Source: Thermohalobaculum sp039033215 (GTDB taxonomy: Bacteria > Pseudomonadota > Alphaproteobacteria > Rhodobacterales > Rhodobacteraceae). From it: 64,000 bases of DNA. The first letter of the stretch is position 1, and each line of letters begins with the position of its first letter. Below the pieces are notes generated by a model that was not told where the DNA came from, made no database searches, and saw only the letters and a list, made by a program, of their open reading frames with translations. Shown here piece after piece: positions 1-9,064 of the stretch. The DNA is taken from NCBI GenBank assembly GCA_039033215.1, contig JBCCDA010000002.1, positions 48,201 to 112,200 on the forward strand, in the 5' to 3' direction. The translations under genes were made by a program, and so were the position numbers.

Positions 1-64
1 CGTACTCGATCTGCACCCGCGGGGCGCGATTGCGGGCAAGAAAGCTCTGACTGCTCTTCGACAT
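1..64 (-). CDS. TssB-like sheath protein, second copy, N-terminus only (runs off left edge)
   Basis: The reverse strand from 64 reads MSKSSQSFLARNRAPRVQIE..., which matches the N-terminus of the complete TssB at 8495-9004 (MADSSQKFVARNRAPRVQIE) almost residue for residue. TssB is the small subunit of the contractile T6SS sheath and pairs with TssC. Only about 21 codons are inside the window. An in-frame ATG at 70 also exists, but the GGAAAGG motif is better spaced (9 nt) for the ATG at 64. It lies 133 bp downstream of tssH on the same strand, so the locus seems to carry two tssB genes. Whether this copy is complete or followed by a second tssC cannot be seen. Confidence 0.75.
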   Translation of the reverse strand, partial: MSKSSQSFLARNRAPRVQIEY

Positions 65-197
65 GGGCATTTGCCTTTCCAAGGGGTCGGGGCCAACTAA
101 AACGCCTGCGCCTCTGCGCACTTGTACGTTGGTGCCCGACGACCCCCAGAAGGTTCATCCGACGCCCAGGTTTTTTCGGGACACCGCGAACAGCGCC

Positions 198-2891
198 TTA
201 CTCAAAGCTGTAGGTGAAATCGCTGTCTGTCGCGTCCACGCGCACGCCGTTCACCGGGGAACCATTCATTGTGCGAGTCAGGAACTCGAACGAGATCGCG
301 GGCAGCATCGTATTGGTAACAATCGAATCGATCATCCGGCCGCCGCTCTCGAGTTCCTGACACCGAGCGACGATAGTATCGACCACAGCATCCGAATATG
401 TGAACGGCGCCGAGTATGCATCGTTGATCCGTTCGGCAATCCGTCCCAACTGCAACCGCGTGATGCTTGATATCATTTCATCGCCAAGCGGATAGTAGGG
501 GATGGTCACCATCCGACCCAACAGTGCTGCCGGGAAGACTTCCAGCAGAGGTTGACGCAGCGCGCGCCCAAGACGTTCCGGATCGGGCACATCCCCCCTA
601 CCGGTACACAGGCCCATGATTTGATCCGAACCGACGTTGGATGTGAGCAGGATCAGAGTATTTCGGAAGTCAATCATTCGTCCTTCACCGTCCTCCATCA
701 TGCCCTTGTCGAAGACCTGGAAGAACATCTCGTGGACGTCGGGGTGTGCCTTCTCAACCTCGTCAAGCAAGACTACCGAGTATGGATTGCGCCGAACCGC
801 TTCAGTCAAAACGCCGCCCTCACCATATCCGACGTAGCCCGGAGGGGCGCCCTTCAGCCCGCTTACCGTGTGGGCCTCCTGATACTCGGACATATTGATG
901 GTGATGACGTTCTGATCGCCGCCATAGAGAACCTCGGCCAAGGCCAAAGCCGTTTCAGTCTTGCCGACTCCGGAGGTGCCAGCAAGCAGGAACACGCCAA
1001 CCGGCTTGGACGGGTTATCAAGCCCGGCCCGTGATGCCTGAATCCGTTTGGCGATCATCTGCATGGCGTGGTCCTGACCGATCACGCGCTTTGACAGATG
1101 ATCCGCAAGGTTCAGGACCGTAGCGATTTCATCCTTCATCATGCGCCCAACCGGGATGCCCGTCCAATCCGCGACAATCGTGCTGACTACTTGCGCATCT
1201 ACAATGGGGAGGACCATCGGGGCGTCCCCTTGCAGCTCGGCCAATTCATGTTGTTTTGCGCGCAGATCAATGAGGGCAGTAGCGCGGTTTGCAGGCGCGC
1301 ACCTTGGGGCCGTGCCGAAATCCGGCGCAGCGCCCTGGCCGTCGATCGCTTCTCCTTCAGTACGGAGGTGTGCGCGCAAGGCCAGGATCTCGTCGACAAG
1401 CGCCTTCTCGTGTTTCCAACGTGCCGAGAGAGTTTGGAGACGCTCCTCTGCGTCGACAAGCGCAGCGGCCGCTCGTTGCCGTCGCTCGTAGATGTCCTGG
1501 CCTGCGGCTTCATCGCGGTCGATAATATGTAACTCCGTCTGAAAGGCCTCGATCCTGCGGCGGCAGTCTTCCAAGGCGGGGGGAGATGCATGCAGGCTGA
1601 TGGCCACCCGCGCGCATGCGGTGTCGAGAACGCTCACCGATTTATCCGGCAGCTGGCGCGCAGGGATGTAACGCGCAGAGAGCTTCACCGCAGCCTCAAT
1701 CGCTTCGTCCAAGATTTGAACTGTGTGATGCTGCTCGAGCTTTGACGCGACGCCTCGCATCATCAGAACGGCCTTCTCCGCGTCCGGCTCCTCGACTTTC
1801 ACCACCTGAAACCGCCGTGTCAGAGCCGGGTCCTTTTCGATATGCTTGCGGTACTCCGTCCAGGTCGTCGCACCTATCGTGCGAAGTGTACCTCGGGCCA
1901 AGGCAGGTTTCAGCAGGTTGGCAGCATCACCGGTACCGGCATTTCCACCTGCCCCAATCAACGTATGAGTCTCGTCCACGAAGAGAACGATCGGTACGGG
2001 GCTCGCCTGGACTTCCTCAATGACACCGCGCAAACGGTTCTCGAACTCGCCCTTCATGGACGCACCCGCTTGGAGAAGTCCCACGTCAAGCGACAGGAGG
2101 CGCGCACGAGCCAGCGCCGGAGGCACGTCGCCGTGCGCAATCCTCATGGCAAGGCCCTCGACCACGGCAGTCTTGCCGACCCCGGCTTCACCCGTGAGGA
2201 TCGGATTGTTCTGACGACGCCGCATCAACACGTCGATGACCTGTCGGATCTCGGCGTCGCGTCCCACGACCCGATCAATCTGTCCCGCACGCGCGCTCTC
2301 TGTCAGATCCGTGCAATAGCTGGCCAGCGCATCATCACCCCCCATCTGCGCCGACACTGCCGCCGCAGCCTCGCCGGGCTGACCGACGGTTCTTTCTGTG
2401 GCAGCAAACATCTCCTCTGGGGAGCCGGCGGTGATGGCAGCGAACCTGTCTGCCAGATCCTCGACAGGGACCCTCGCGAACTGCCGAGATATCCCCAGCA
2501 GCACCTTGTTCAACCCGGGTGTCTTCAGGACCCCCAGCAACAGGTGTCCCGTCCGGACCCGCGTCGCATCCATCATCAGCGAACCGTAGATCCAGCCGCG
2601 CTCCACCGCTTCTTCCAGATGAGGCGAGAGGTCCGAGATCGCCGTCGCCCCACGGGGAAGGCCATCTAACGTTCGCACGATGTCGTCCGCGGTCTGTCCG
2701 CGATCCAGACTGAAGTGATCTATGATCCGGTGCAAATCGCTGTCCTGCGCTTGCATGATCTGATGCAACCAGTGCACCAGCTCGACGTATGGATTTCCGC
2801 GCATCTTGCAGAACAGCGTCGCGCTCTCGACTGCAGTGAATGCAGGCTTGTTGAGCTTACCGAAAAGGGCAACGCGGCTGATCTGTGACAT
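198..2891 (-). CDS. tssH: T6SS AAA+ ATPase TssH (ClpV)
   Basis: This is the ClpB/Hsp100-type unfoldase that disassembles the contracted TssBC sheath so it can be reused. The protein is 897 aa from the chosen ATG at 2891, which follows AAGGA with normal spacing; an upstream in-frame ATG at 2957 would overlap tssG. Visible features are an N-terminal ClpN-type domain (about 1-150), Walker A GEAGVGKT near 234-241, Walker B VLFVDET near 302-308, a middle coiled-coil region near 440-560, and a second Walker A GTSGVGKT near 638-645. The sequence VADWTGIPVGRM before the second ATPase module is typical of the ClpV/ClpB family. Length is normal for ClpV. The gene is 22 bp downstream of tssG and is the last complete gene of the visible T6SS operon. 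Confidence 0.93.
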   Translation of the reverse strand: MSQISRVALFGKLNKPAFTAVESATLFCKMRGNPYVELVHWLHQIMQAQDSDLHRIIDHFSLDRGQTADDIVRTLDGLPRGATAISDLSPHLEEAVERGWIYGSLMMDATRVRTGHLLLGVLKTPGLNKVLLGISRQFARVPVEDLADRFAAITAGSPEEMFAATERTVGQPGEAAAAVSAQMGGDDALASYCTDLTESARAGQIDRVVGRDAEIRQVIDVLMRRRQNNPILTGEAGVGKTAVVEGLAMRIAHGDVPPALARARLLSLDVGLLQAGASMKGEFENRLRGVIEEVQASPVPIVLFVDETHTLIGAGGNAGTGDAANLLKPALARGTLRTIGATTWTEYRKHIEKDPALTRRFQVVKVEEPDAEKAVLMMRGVASKLEQHHTVQILDEAIEAAVKLSARYIPARQLPDKSVSVLDTACARVAISLHASPPALEDCRRRIEAFQTELHIIDRDEAAGQDIYERRQRAAAALVDAEERLQTLSARWKHEKALVDEILALRAHLRTEGEAIDGQGAAPDFGTAPRCAPANRATALIDLRAKQHELAELQGDAPMVLPIVDAQVVSTIVADWTGIPVGRMMKDEIATVLNLADHLSKRVIGQDHAMQMIAKRIQASRAGLDNPSKPVGVFLLAGTSGVGKTETALALAEVLYGGDQNVITINMSEYQEAHTVSGLKGAPPGYVGYGEGGVLTEAVRRNPYSVVLLDEVEKAHPDVHEMFFQVFDKGMMEDGEGRMIDFRNTLILLTSNVGSDQIMGLCTGRGDVPDPERLGRALRQPLLEVFPAALLGRMVTIPYYPLGDEMISSITRLQLGRIAERINDAYSAPFTYSDAVVDTIVARCQELESGGRMIDSIVTNTMLPAISFEFLTRTMNGSPVNGVRVDATDSDFTYSFE

Positions 2892-2913
2892 CGGTTTGAT
2901 CCTTTTGTCCGTT

Positions 2914-3936
2914 CTACATTGAAGCGTCGGAAGCCATCGCGTGAACGCAGAGATCATCGGCGTCAGTCAGCGGGTGCGTTCCGATCCATGCCGTCAAGCC
3001 CAGCCGACCCGACCGGCCCAGAGCCAACTTCGGAACCTCGTTCTGGTGAAGGACGAGATTGACGTCCCAATCGAGTGTATCGCCCACGTAGTTGCGCACG
3101 ATCGCGCGTAGCCGCTTGAAGCTTTGACCACCCGGCAACAGACGCTCGTAGTCGGAGAGACTCAGGGGTCCGATGCGAATCCTGAACTTGGCATCGCGTG
3201 ACCAGACTTTGGTGCCGATGCTGGCCGAACGGCCCAACTGCATGCCGCCTAACCGACCACGATCGTGTGGCTCGAGGTGAAGCCAGCTGCCAACGAAGCT
3301 CTCGATCTGGACATCAGCCTTGAAGAAGCGTGAGACAATGGCCTTCAAGCCTGCCTCGGACTTCGGGCCCGCCGCCAGAAGTCCCGAGAAGTGCCGCTTA
3401 GCCAAGTCTGGCATGGCATCACGGTCTTCAAACGCTTCTCCCGCGAAGCCTGAGAGCGCCGCGATCTTATCGCCGAATGGATCATCGCCGGGCCGGTCGA
3501 ATGACGGCGCCGGCTGGCCCGACGCCCAGGCGCGATAGAAGAGCGAGAGCATTCGGTGGTGAAAGATGTCCGCAAAAGCACCAAAGGTAGAGTCCCCATG
3601 GTTCCTTGACCTGTCTCGGGCGTGTTCGGTCAGGTGCAGCGGCAGGGCACCATTGGGGCCAAAAAGTCCAAATACTTTCTGCTTCAGTATCAACCGGCCA
3701 GTTTCAGGGTCCTCTGCCACATCGGATACGGTGGACGTTGGGAAAGCCAGATCAGCATCCTGACCCAGCCTGACCGGGTCCTCTGAAGGTCGACGCGATG
3801 TGCCCAAGCGAGGCGCATCTTGATGCGCAGCCTCGATCAGCCGCAGCGCCTGAAAGACATGATGTGACCGCGGGGTGTCCTTAAGCGCACGAAGGTGCGT
3901 CAGAGCAGAACCCGCCGACCGCTCCTGACTGGGCAT
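2914..3936 (-). CDS. tssG: T6SS baseplate protein TssG
   Basis: TssG (ImpH/VasB) is a wedge subunit of the T6SS baseplate, where it works with TssE, TssF and TssK. The 340-aa protein starts at the ATG at 3936 behind GGGGAG; the longer frame to 4044 runs deep into tssF and is not credible. Family signs are FQALRLIEAAH near the start, KVFGLFGPNGALPLHLTE, and ESFVGSWLHL followed by an LGRSASIGTKVW block typical of TssG. The start overlaps the tssF stop by 37 bp, which suggests translational coupling. Length is as expected for the family. Confidence 0.92.
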   Translation of the reverse strand: MPSQERSAGSALTHLRALKDTPRSHHVFQALRLIEAAHQDAPRLGTSRRPSEDPVRLGQDADLAFPTSTVSDVAEDPETGRLILKQKVFGLFGPNGALPLHLTEHARDRSRNHGDSTFGAFADIFHHRMLSLFYRAWASGQPAPSFDRPGDDPFGDKIAALSGFAGEAFEDRDAMPDLAKRHFSGLLAAGPKSEAGLKAIVSRFFKADVQIESFVGSWLHLEPHDRGRLGGMQLGRSASIGTKVWSRDAKFRIRIGPLSLSDYERLLPGGQSFKRLRAIVRNYVGDTLDWDVNLVLHQNEVPKLALGRSGRLGLTAWIGTHPLTDADDLCVHAMASDASM

Positions 3937-5774
3937 CGCGCGATCTCCCCGCGTTGTTGTGAGTGGATAACTGTCTCGGTGAAGCTGTTGAGCGTCACGT
4001 ACCGGGCAAAGAAGACATCCAGTACCGCACCCAGCAGATAGCAACCTGCCCCTTCGAAGTAGCTCTCATCGAAGCCGACGCGCAGTTCCAAACCGCGCAC
4101 AGCGGTCGACAGCACGGTGTCCGTCATACGACGGACAATTGGGCGCGACGTGACGGACACGAGACCGTCTAGCTGTTGGGACATCGCGGGCTCTCCCAGC
4201 GGCGCATAGAGGCCAAGGAGTTCCTTCAGCGCCGCTGCTCCCGTGCCCCGGTCAGCATCGACGAGAGACAGGTAATTCAGGCTCAAGTGGCTGATCATTT
4301 GCCAAGCCCTGCTGCCTTGGACAAGGCTGGGACGCGGCCGCGTGGGCGGGACGAGCGCGCGGATCTCCGATACCGGCCCGCCGTCTGGAAGGAAGAAATC
4401 CGTCTCGCCGACGCCCGTCACGGTCAGCAGCGGTAGATCGCGGTTGGTGCAGAGCGCCGTCACTGCAAGCTGATTCAATCCGTCCGGATAGGGCGCCTGG
4501 TTGCGGTCAGACAGCATCACATGGGCTTCGGACCCCAAATAGGAGGTCCGCGTCCCTTTCAGGCGCTGCTTCTCTGAGCGCTGCCGCATCAACCTGCGCA
4601 AACTGTAGTAGGCTGAATGGCCGCTTCCCGAGGGCGTGAAATCATCTGCGCTGTAGAAGGGCCGGAATGTCACGTCTTTGCCGCCATCACCCATGACGCC
4701 GGTCACGCTCTCGATCTGGTAGATCTCGTAATCGAGCGGTGCCGTTCGGTCGGCGATGATGTGGTGCTCAACCTCCGTGCTGTTGACTTGCACCCGGTCA
4801 CAGCGCTTCGAGAATAGATTGATGGCAGGCACGGCATGCAGCTGGAAGTTTGCAACGGTGACGGATTTGAGCTCCGGATCACCCTCGGAAAGCAGCGCAT
4901 AGACGTCGAGTTCCTGTCCCTGCGTCCGCTGGATTGCCGGTTGCAAACCTGCAAACTCGACAAAGAAGTACCTCTCCGGCATCGCAAAGTATTCCTGCAA
5001 CAGCCGATAGCCCTCGAAGGACTGACCTGGAGTCGGCAACAGTGCCTCTGAAGGATCGAACCCGAGTGGCCTGATTTGACAGCCGAGTGGCAGCGCCCAG
5101 TCGTCGCGTCTGTCCGTGGATCGCCCTGCAATACCGACACTGCGTCCCAACAGCGCTTCGTAGAGTCGCCATGCCTCACTGCCGCCACCGGAGAGAAAGA
5201 CGGTAAGGCGGTCAAGCGGCAGGTCGGCCAAATCGGTCTGGCCTGTCGACCGGATCCGTAGTCGGATAGCGGCGCGGGCATTGGTCTTTCTGGCCACGCC
5301 CGCTGCAACCAATTCTCCACGGCTGTCGATGTATTCCGCCTCGGTGATCTCGAGGGGCCAAAGGGTGACATCGTGCGATGTGCGGAACTGGCATGCGGTC
5401 TGCTCGCCTTCCAGAACATGGCCACGAAGGGGCGTGCCACGCGGCAGCGTCACCCCGTTCTCAAGCCCACCCTGCGCCATGTCAGGCACGAGCCGCGCGA
5501 CCATCATCGATGGCGTCGGTGCGAGGAAGTGTGGGTAGACGATCTCCATCAGGTTCTGGGTAAACACCGGGAACTGCTGCTCCAGCTCCAAGTGAACGCG
5601 GGCTGAGAGAAAGGCGAACCCCTCCAGCAAGCGCTCGACATAGGGATCCAGGACCTCCATCTGGTCGATCCCCAGGCGTCCAGCAATCTTGGGGTAAGCC
5701 TCGGCGAATTCACCGGCCATACCTCTGGCGTAAGACAGCTCGCCCTCGTAGTGTCTGAGAAGTCTCGAATCCAT
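3900..5774 (-). CDS. tssF: T6SS baseplate protein TssF
   Basis: TssF (ImpG/VasA) is the large wedge protein of the T6SS baseplate. The 624-aa product begins MDSRLLRHYEGELSYARGMA, which is the family signature (YxxEL...EFAxxYPKIAGRL). It continues with LLEGFAFLSARVHLELEQQFP, also diagnostic. Length matches the family (about 580-630 aa). The start lies 9 bp after the tssE stop and there is only a weak ribosome-binding site, so coupling with tssE is likely. The 3' end overlaps tssG. Confidence 0.94.
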   Translation of the reverse strand: MDSRLLRHYEGELSYARGMAGEFAEAYPKIAGRLGIDQMEVLDPYVERLLEGFAFLSARVHLELEQQFPVFTQNLMEIVYPHFLAPTPSMMVARLVPDMAQGGLENGVTLPRGTPLRGHVLEGEQTACQFRTSHDVTLWPLEITEAEYIDSRGELVAAGVARKTNARAAIRLRIRSTGQTDLADLPLDRLTVFLSGGGSEAWRLYEALLGRSVGIAGRSTDRRDDWALPLGCQIRPLGFDPSEALLPTPGQSFEGYRLLQEYFAMPERYFFVEFAGLQPAIQRTQGQELDVYALLSEGDPELKSVTVANFQLHAVPAINLFSKRCDRVQVNSTEVEHHIIADRTAPLDYEIYQIESVTGVMGDGGKDVTFRPFYSADDFTPSGSGHSAYYSLRRLMRQRSEKQRLKGTRTSYLGSEAHVMLSDRNQAPYPDGLNQLAVTALCTNRDLPLLTVTGVGETDFFLPDGGPVSEIRALVPPTRPRPSLVQGSRAWQMISHLSLNYLSLVDADRGTGAAALKELLGLYAPLGEPAMSQQLDGLVSVTSRPIVRRMTDTVLSTAVRGLELRVGFDESYFEGAGCYLLGAVLDVFFARYVTLNSFTETVIHSQQRGEIARCPVRSGRRVLL

Positions 5775-5783
5775 GGGATGCGC

Positions 5784-6281
5784 CTATTGCTGCCGGCTTA
5801 TGGTCACTTCACCGGTCGTCACGTCCAACGCGGTCTTCAGGTAGAGATCGATGGGCACCGGTTCGGCCCACAACTCTCCACGGATCTCGAACGATATCAT
5901 CGCACCGGATCCAACCTTCTCCTGACGCATGTCTACGTTCAGCGTGTGCGGAAGGATGCGGGGTTCGAACGTCTCGATCGCCGACCTGATCGACTGGCGG
6001 ATCTGCTCAGCACGATCTATTGTGGCATGCGTGCCGGATACGTCGCCGATCCCGAAGTTCAGTGTCGAGGTCGCTGTGTTGGGGGAGTCCCTCAACGCGT
6101 GATCAGTGTCGATGTTTGAAGTGTTCAGGAGCCATGCAAGGTCCCGCACGATGATCTCACGCAGCCGGCGCACGTCGATGATCCGCTTGCTCCCGGCCTC
6201 GGTCTCCTTGTCCGGCTCATCATCCATCAGCCGGTCCAGTAGGGAGGGCTGAAGCCGCTCCAGCAGCATGCGATCAGTCAT
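5784..6281 (-). CDS. tssE: T6SS baseplate protein TssE (gp25-like)
   Basis: TssE is the gp25-like baseplate component that initiates sheath assembly. The 165-aa protein shows the gp25 core: RRLREIIVRDLAWLLNTSN, a stretch ending SVxNFGIGD-like (STLNFGIGDVSG), and FEPRILPHTLNVDM. The ATG at 6281 is preferred to the ATG at 6290 because AAAGG sits 9 nt upstream of the former and directly abuts the latter. The gene follows hcp after a gap of about 100 bp that contains a small hairpin, and is tightly linked to tssF downstream. Confidence 0.92.
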   Translation of the reverse strand: MTDRMLLERLQPSLLDRLMDDEPDKETEAGSKRIIDVRRLREIIVRDLAWLLNTSNIDTDHALRDSPNTATSTLNFGIGDVSGTHATIDRAEQIRQSIRSAIETFEPRILPHTLNVDMRQEKVGSGAMISFEIRGELWAEPVPIDLYLKTALDVTTGEVTISRQQ

Positions 6282-6369
6282 GGTGTGCATCCTTTCTGTG
6301 TGACGATGCGGGCCAGGGCCATCGCAATGCTGCTAGGGCTGCAGAAGAGTCAGGCACGACACTTGCCGC

Positions 6370-6385
6370 ACCCGGACGGCCGGGT
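6370..6385 (-). terminator. Small hairpin immediately after hcp (possible attenuator)
   Basis: A 6-bp perfect stem (ACCCGG/CCGGGT) with a 4-nt loop sits directly at the hcp stop codon, reading on the minus strand. It lacks a T-tract, so at most it is a weak or RNA-stabilising element. Since Hcp is needed in large molar excess over baseplate proteins, a 3' hairpin that favours hcp mRNA is plausible, but this is inference. Confidence 0.3.
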
Positions 6386-6918
6386 TACTTGTTCACGGCG
6401 TAGACGGCTTTGTTCAGCACACGGCTCCACTTGGCCTCGCCCTGACCGCCAGTGGCCTTGGCCAGTTTGCCGGTCTTATCCTGGCGGAAGTACTCGATCT
6501 TCATCGCGCCGTAGTGCAGTTCGATCGTCTCTTCGACCCCGTCTTCCGAACCTGACCACTCAACCTTGCCCACCATGACCAGGCGGAAATGAAACTTGAG
6601 GAAAGTCGCGCCGGCACGCTCAGCGGAGCCCCCTGATCGGCGAAGCTCCAGGATCGCCTCGTCGAAGTGAGTGCCACAGGCCAGCGTATGGAACAACCCG
6701 CACGAAGCGGTGTCGCATTTCTTCGTCAGGTTGAACGGTTCGAAGACCGCCTTGCCTGCGCCGCCGCCTTCGGAGTCCGATCCGATGTTGATGACGTTCT
6801 CGGCGCCGAAGGTGAAGGTTTCGATTGCAAACGCCTTTTGCTTCTGCATCTCGTCGTCAAGCGCTTCACCGACGACCAGGGACTGCCCTGGGAAGTAGAG
6901 GAATGCGTCGATAGCCAT
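6385..6918 (-). CDS. hcp: T6SS tube protein Hcp (TssD)
   Basis: Hcp forms the hexameric inner tube that is expelled by sheath contraction and can carry effectors. The 177-aa protein begins MAIDAFLYFPGQ and contains SFTFGAENV-like and FEPFNLTKKCDTAS segments with LRRSGG near the middle, matching the Hcp family (PF05638), and it has the usual length. A short C-terminal tail (GKLAKATGGQGEAKWSRVLNK) resembles the end of other proteobacterial Hcp proteins. The ATG at 6918 is preceded by AAGGAA. It is separated from tssC by about 75 bp that include a GC-rich hairpin, compatible with independent expression. Confidence 0.93.
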   Translation of the reverse strand: MAIDAFLYFPGQSLVVGEALDDEMQKQKAFAIETFTFGAENVINIGSDSEGGGAGKAVFEPFNLTKKCDTASCGLFHTLACGTHFDEAILELRRSGGSAERAGATFLKFHFRLVMVGKVEWSGSEDGVEETIELHYGAMKIEYFRQDKTGKLAKATGGQGEAKWSRVLNKAVYAVNK

Positions 6919-6993
6919 ATCAGGTTCCTTTCTCGGGTGTTTGGTTGCTCAGGCCTGTCATGATCCGGGCCGGAAACCGCCCCGGGGTTCGGG

Positions 6994-8490
6994 TCACTCG
7001 CCCTTTTGGGAAGGGAGTTTCGAGACCAGCCGGAGCGAGACAGACAAACCCTCAAGCTGATAGTGTGGTCGCAGGAAGAACTTGGCGCCGTAGTAGCCAG
7101 GGTTCCCCTCGATCTCTTCGACCTGGACTTCCGCGGCTGCTAGCGGATGCGCCGCCTTTACCTCTTCGGGCGAGGTTTCCGCGTTGAAGTCGACGTAGTT
7201 GTTGATCCACGACTGCAGCCATTCCTGCATGTCAGAGCGTTCCTTGAACGAGCCGACTTTGTCTCGAACGATGCACTTCAGGTAGTGGGCGAAGCGGCAG
7301 GTCGCGAAGAGGTACGGCAGCCGGGCCGCCAAGGCCGCGTTCGCCGTCGCGTCGGGATCGTGGTACTCGGCGGGCTTCTGCAGCGACTGCGCCCCGATAA
7401 AGGCGGCCACGTCAGAGTTCTTCCGGTGGATCAGGGGCATTAGCCCGTTCTTGGCCAACTCCGCCTCCCGTCGGTCCGAGATTGCGATCTCGGTCGGACA
7501 CTTCATGTCGACACCACCATCGTCGGTGGGAAACGTATGGGTCGGCAATCCTTCGACGACACCGCCCGACTCCACACCCCGGATCCGGCTGCACCAGCCG
7601 TAGTCCTTGAAGGATCGCGTGATGTTGCGGGCCATGCCGTAGGCAGCGTTGACCCAACAGTACTTGTTGGAGTCTGCGCCCTCGGTGTCTTCTTCGAAGG
7701 CGAACTCCTCGACCGGGTCCGTCTTGGCGCCATACGGATGGCGGCCCAGAAAGCGCGGCATTGCGAGGCCCAAGTAGCGGCTGTCCTCGCTCTCACGCAA
7801 GCTGCGCCAGGCCGCATACTCGGGGGTCTGGAAGATCTTGGTCAGGTCCCGCGGATTGGCGAGCTCGGACCAGGAGTCCATCTGGAAGAGTGCAGGGTCC
7901 GCGCCCGTCACAAACGGCGCATGCGCTGCCGCGGCGATCTTCGACATCTCACCCAGCAGTTCGACATCCGGCGCGCTGTGGCTGAAGTGGAAGTCCCCTA
8001 CCAGGCACCCATAGGGCTCGCCACCAAATTGACCGTACTCTTCCTCGTAAAGCTTCTTGAAGATCGGCGACTGGTCCCAGGCCGTGCCCTTGAACTTGCG
8101 TACTGTCTTGGAGAGTTCTTTCTTCGAGATGTCGAGCACGCGGATCTTCAGCATCTCGTCGGTCTCGGTGTTGTTGACCAGGAAATGCAGTCCGCGCCAG
8201 GCGCTCTCGATTTTCTGGAACTCCTCGTGGTGGATGATGTGATTGACCTGTTCGGTGAGCTTGCGATCGATTTCGGCGATGATGCCTTCGATCGAGCGCA
8301 GGGCATCGTCCGAGACAAGCGTCTGGTTCTCCAGCGCCTGTTCGGCCAGCGTCTTCACAGCCTCCTCGACGGCACTGCGGGCCTGCTCGGATTTCGGGCG
8401 GAACTCACGCTGCAACAGCTCGGCGAAATCGTCCGATCCGAAGATCGTCTCTGTCCCGGCTTCGGCAATTTGGTTCATCGTGTCGGTCAT
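6994..8490 (-). CDS. tssC: T6SS sheath large subunit TssC
   Basis: TssC (VipB/ImpD) is the large subunit of the contractile sheath and polymerises with TssB around the Hcp tube. The product is 498 aa from the ATG at 8490; a longer start at 8505 lacks a spaced ribosome-binding site, whereas GAGG lies 9 nt before 8490. Family signatures include WRGLHFLVNNTETDEMLKIRVLD, EYGQFGGEPYGCLVGDFHFSH, and a C-terminal NYV...AEVQVEEIEGNPGYYGAKFFLRPHYQLEG-type block (positions near 440-480). Length is normal. It starts 4 bp after tssB stops, so the two sheath proteins are translated together. Confidence 0.95.
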   Translation of the reverse strand: MTDTMNQIAEAGTETIFGSDDFAELLQREFRPKSEQARSAVEEAVKTLAEQALENQTLVSDDALRSIEGIIAEIDRKLTEQVNHIIHHEEFQKIESAWRGLHFLVNNTETDEMLKIRVLDISKKELSKTVRKFKGTAWDQSPIFKKLYEEEYGQFGGEPYGCLVGDFHFSHSAPDVELLGEMSKIAAAAHAPFVTGADPALFQMDSWSELANPRDLTKIFQTPEYAAWRSLRESEDSRYLGLAMPRFLGRHPYGAKTDPVEEFAFEEDTEGADSNKYCWVNAAYGMARNITRSFKDYGWCSRIRGVESGGVVEGLPTHTFPTDDGGVDMKCPTEIAISDRREAELAKNGLMPLIHRKNSDVAAFIGAQSLQKPAEYHDPDATANAALAARLPYLFATCRFAHYLKCIVRDKVGSFKERSDMQEWLQSWINNYVDFNAETSPEEVKAAHPLAAAEVQVEEIEGNPGYYGAKFFLRPHYQLEGLSVSLRLVSKLPSQKGE

Positions 8491-8494
8491 GTTC

Positions 8495-9004
8495 TCAATC
8501 CTCATTTCCGGACGTCGCGGCGGGGGTAGCGGCCAGGGACTTCAGCAACGCCGGGTCCGAGATGATCTTGGCCACCAGCTCCTCTGCGCCGGTCTTTCCG
8601 TCCATGTAAGTGGCAAGATTCGCGAGTTGGGTTCGCGCCTCGAGTAATTTTTTTAGGGGCTCGACCATGTGCGCCACCGCTGCTGGCGAGAAATCGTCCA
8701 TGCTCTCGAATGTCAGATCGACCGGTAGGTTACCCTCATCGGTCAAGCTGTTCGGCACCCGGAAAGCGGCACGCGGTTTCATGGATTTCATGCGGTCGTC
8801 GAAGTTGTCGACGTCAACTTCCAGGTACTTGCGGTCGGCGATCGCCGCCTTTGGCTGCTCTGACTTGCCAGACAGATCAGACATAACGCCCATGACGAAG
8901 GGAAGCTGGATCTGCTTCTCGGCGCCATAGACCTCGACATCGTACTCGATCTGGACACGGGGAGCCCGGTTACGGGCGACGAACTTTTGACTGCTATCGG
9001 CCAT
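8495..9004 (-). CDS. tssB: T6SS sheath small subunit TssB
   Basis: TssB (VipA/ImpB) is the small sheath subunit; its C-terminal helix engages TssC and the ClpV N-domain. The 169-aa protein starts at the ATG at 9004, eight nucleotides after GAAGGAG; an upstream start at 9025 is unsupported. Diagnostic sequence includes RAPRVQIEYDVE, LPFVMGVMSDLSG and RYLEVDVDNFDDRMKS-like (KYLEVDVDNFDDRMKS) text. It is directly upstream of tssC, the universal order. A second, similar TssB begins at the left edge of the window. Confidence 0.95.
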   Translation of the reverse strand: MADSSQKFVARNRAPRVQIEYDVEVYGAEKQIQLPFVMGVMSDLSGKSEQPKAAIADRKYLEVDVDNFDDRMKSMKPRAAFRVPNSLTDEGNLPVDLTFESMDDFSPAAVAHMVEPLKKLLEARTQLANLATYMDGKTGAEELVAKIISDPALLKSLAATPAATSGNED

Positions 9005-9064
9005 GGTGTGATCTCCTTCGATCAAGTGTGTTGCCCAAGGGCCATTGGGCCCAGGTGTCGTGGG

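Noticed and set aside
1842..2669. 275-codon open frame opposite tssH
   Set aside because: Antisense shadow of tssH in a high-GC region; the tssH frame is fully conserved.
7537..8529. 330-codon open frame opposite tssC
   Set aside because: Antisense shadow of tssC; no initiation signal and no recognisable domain.
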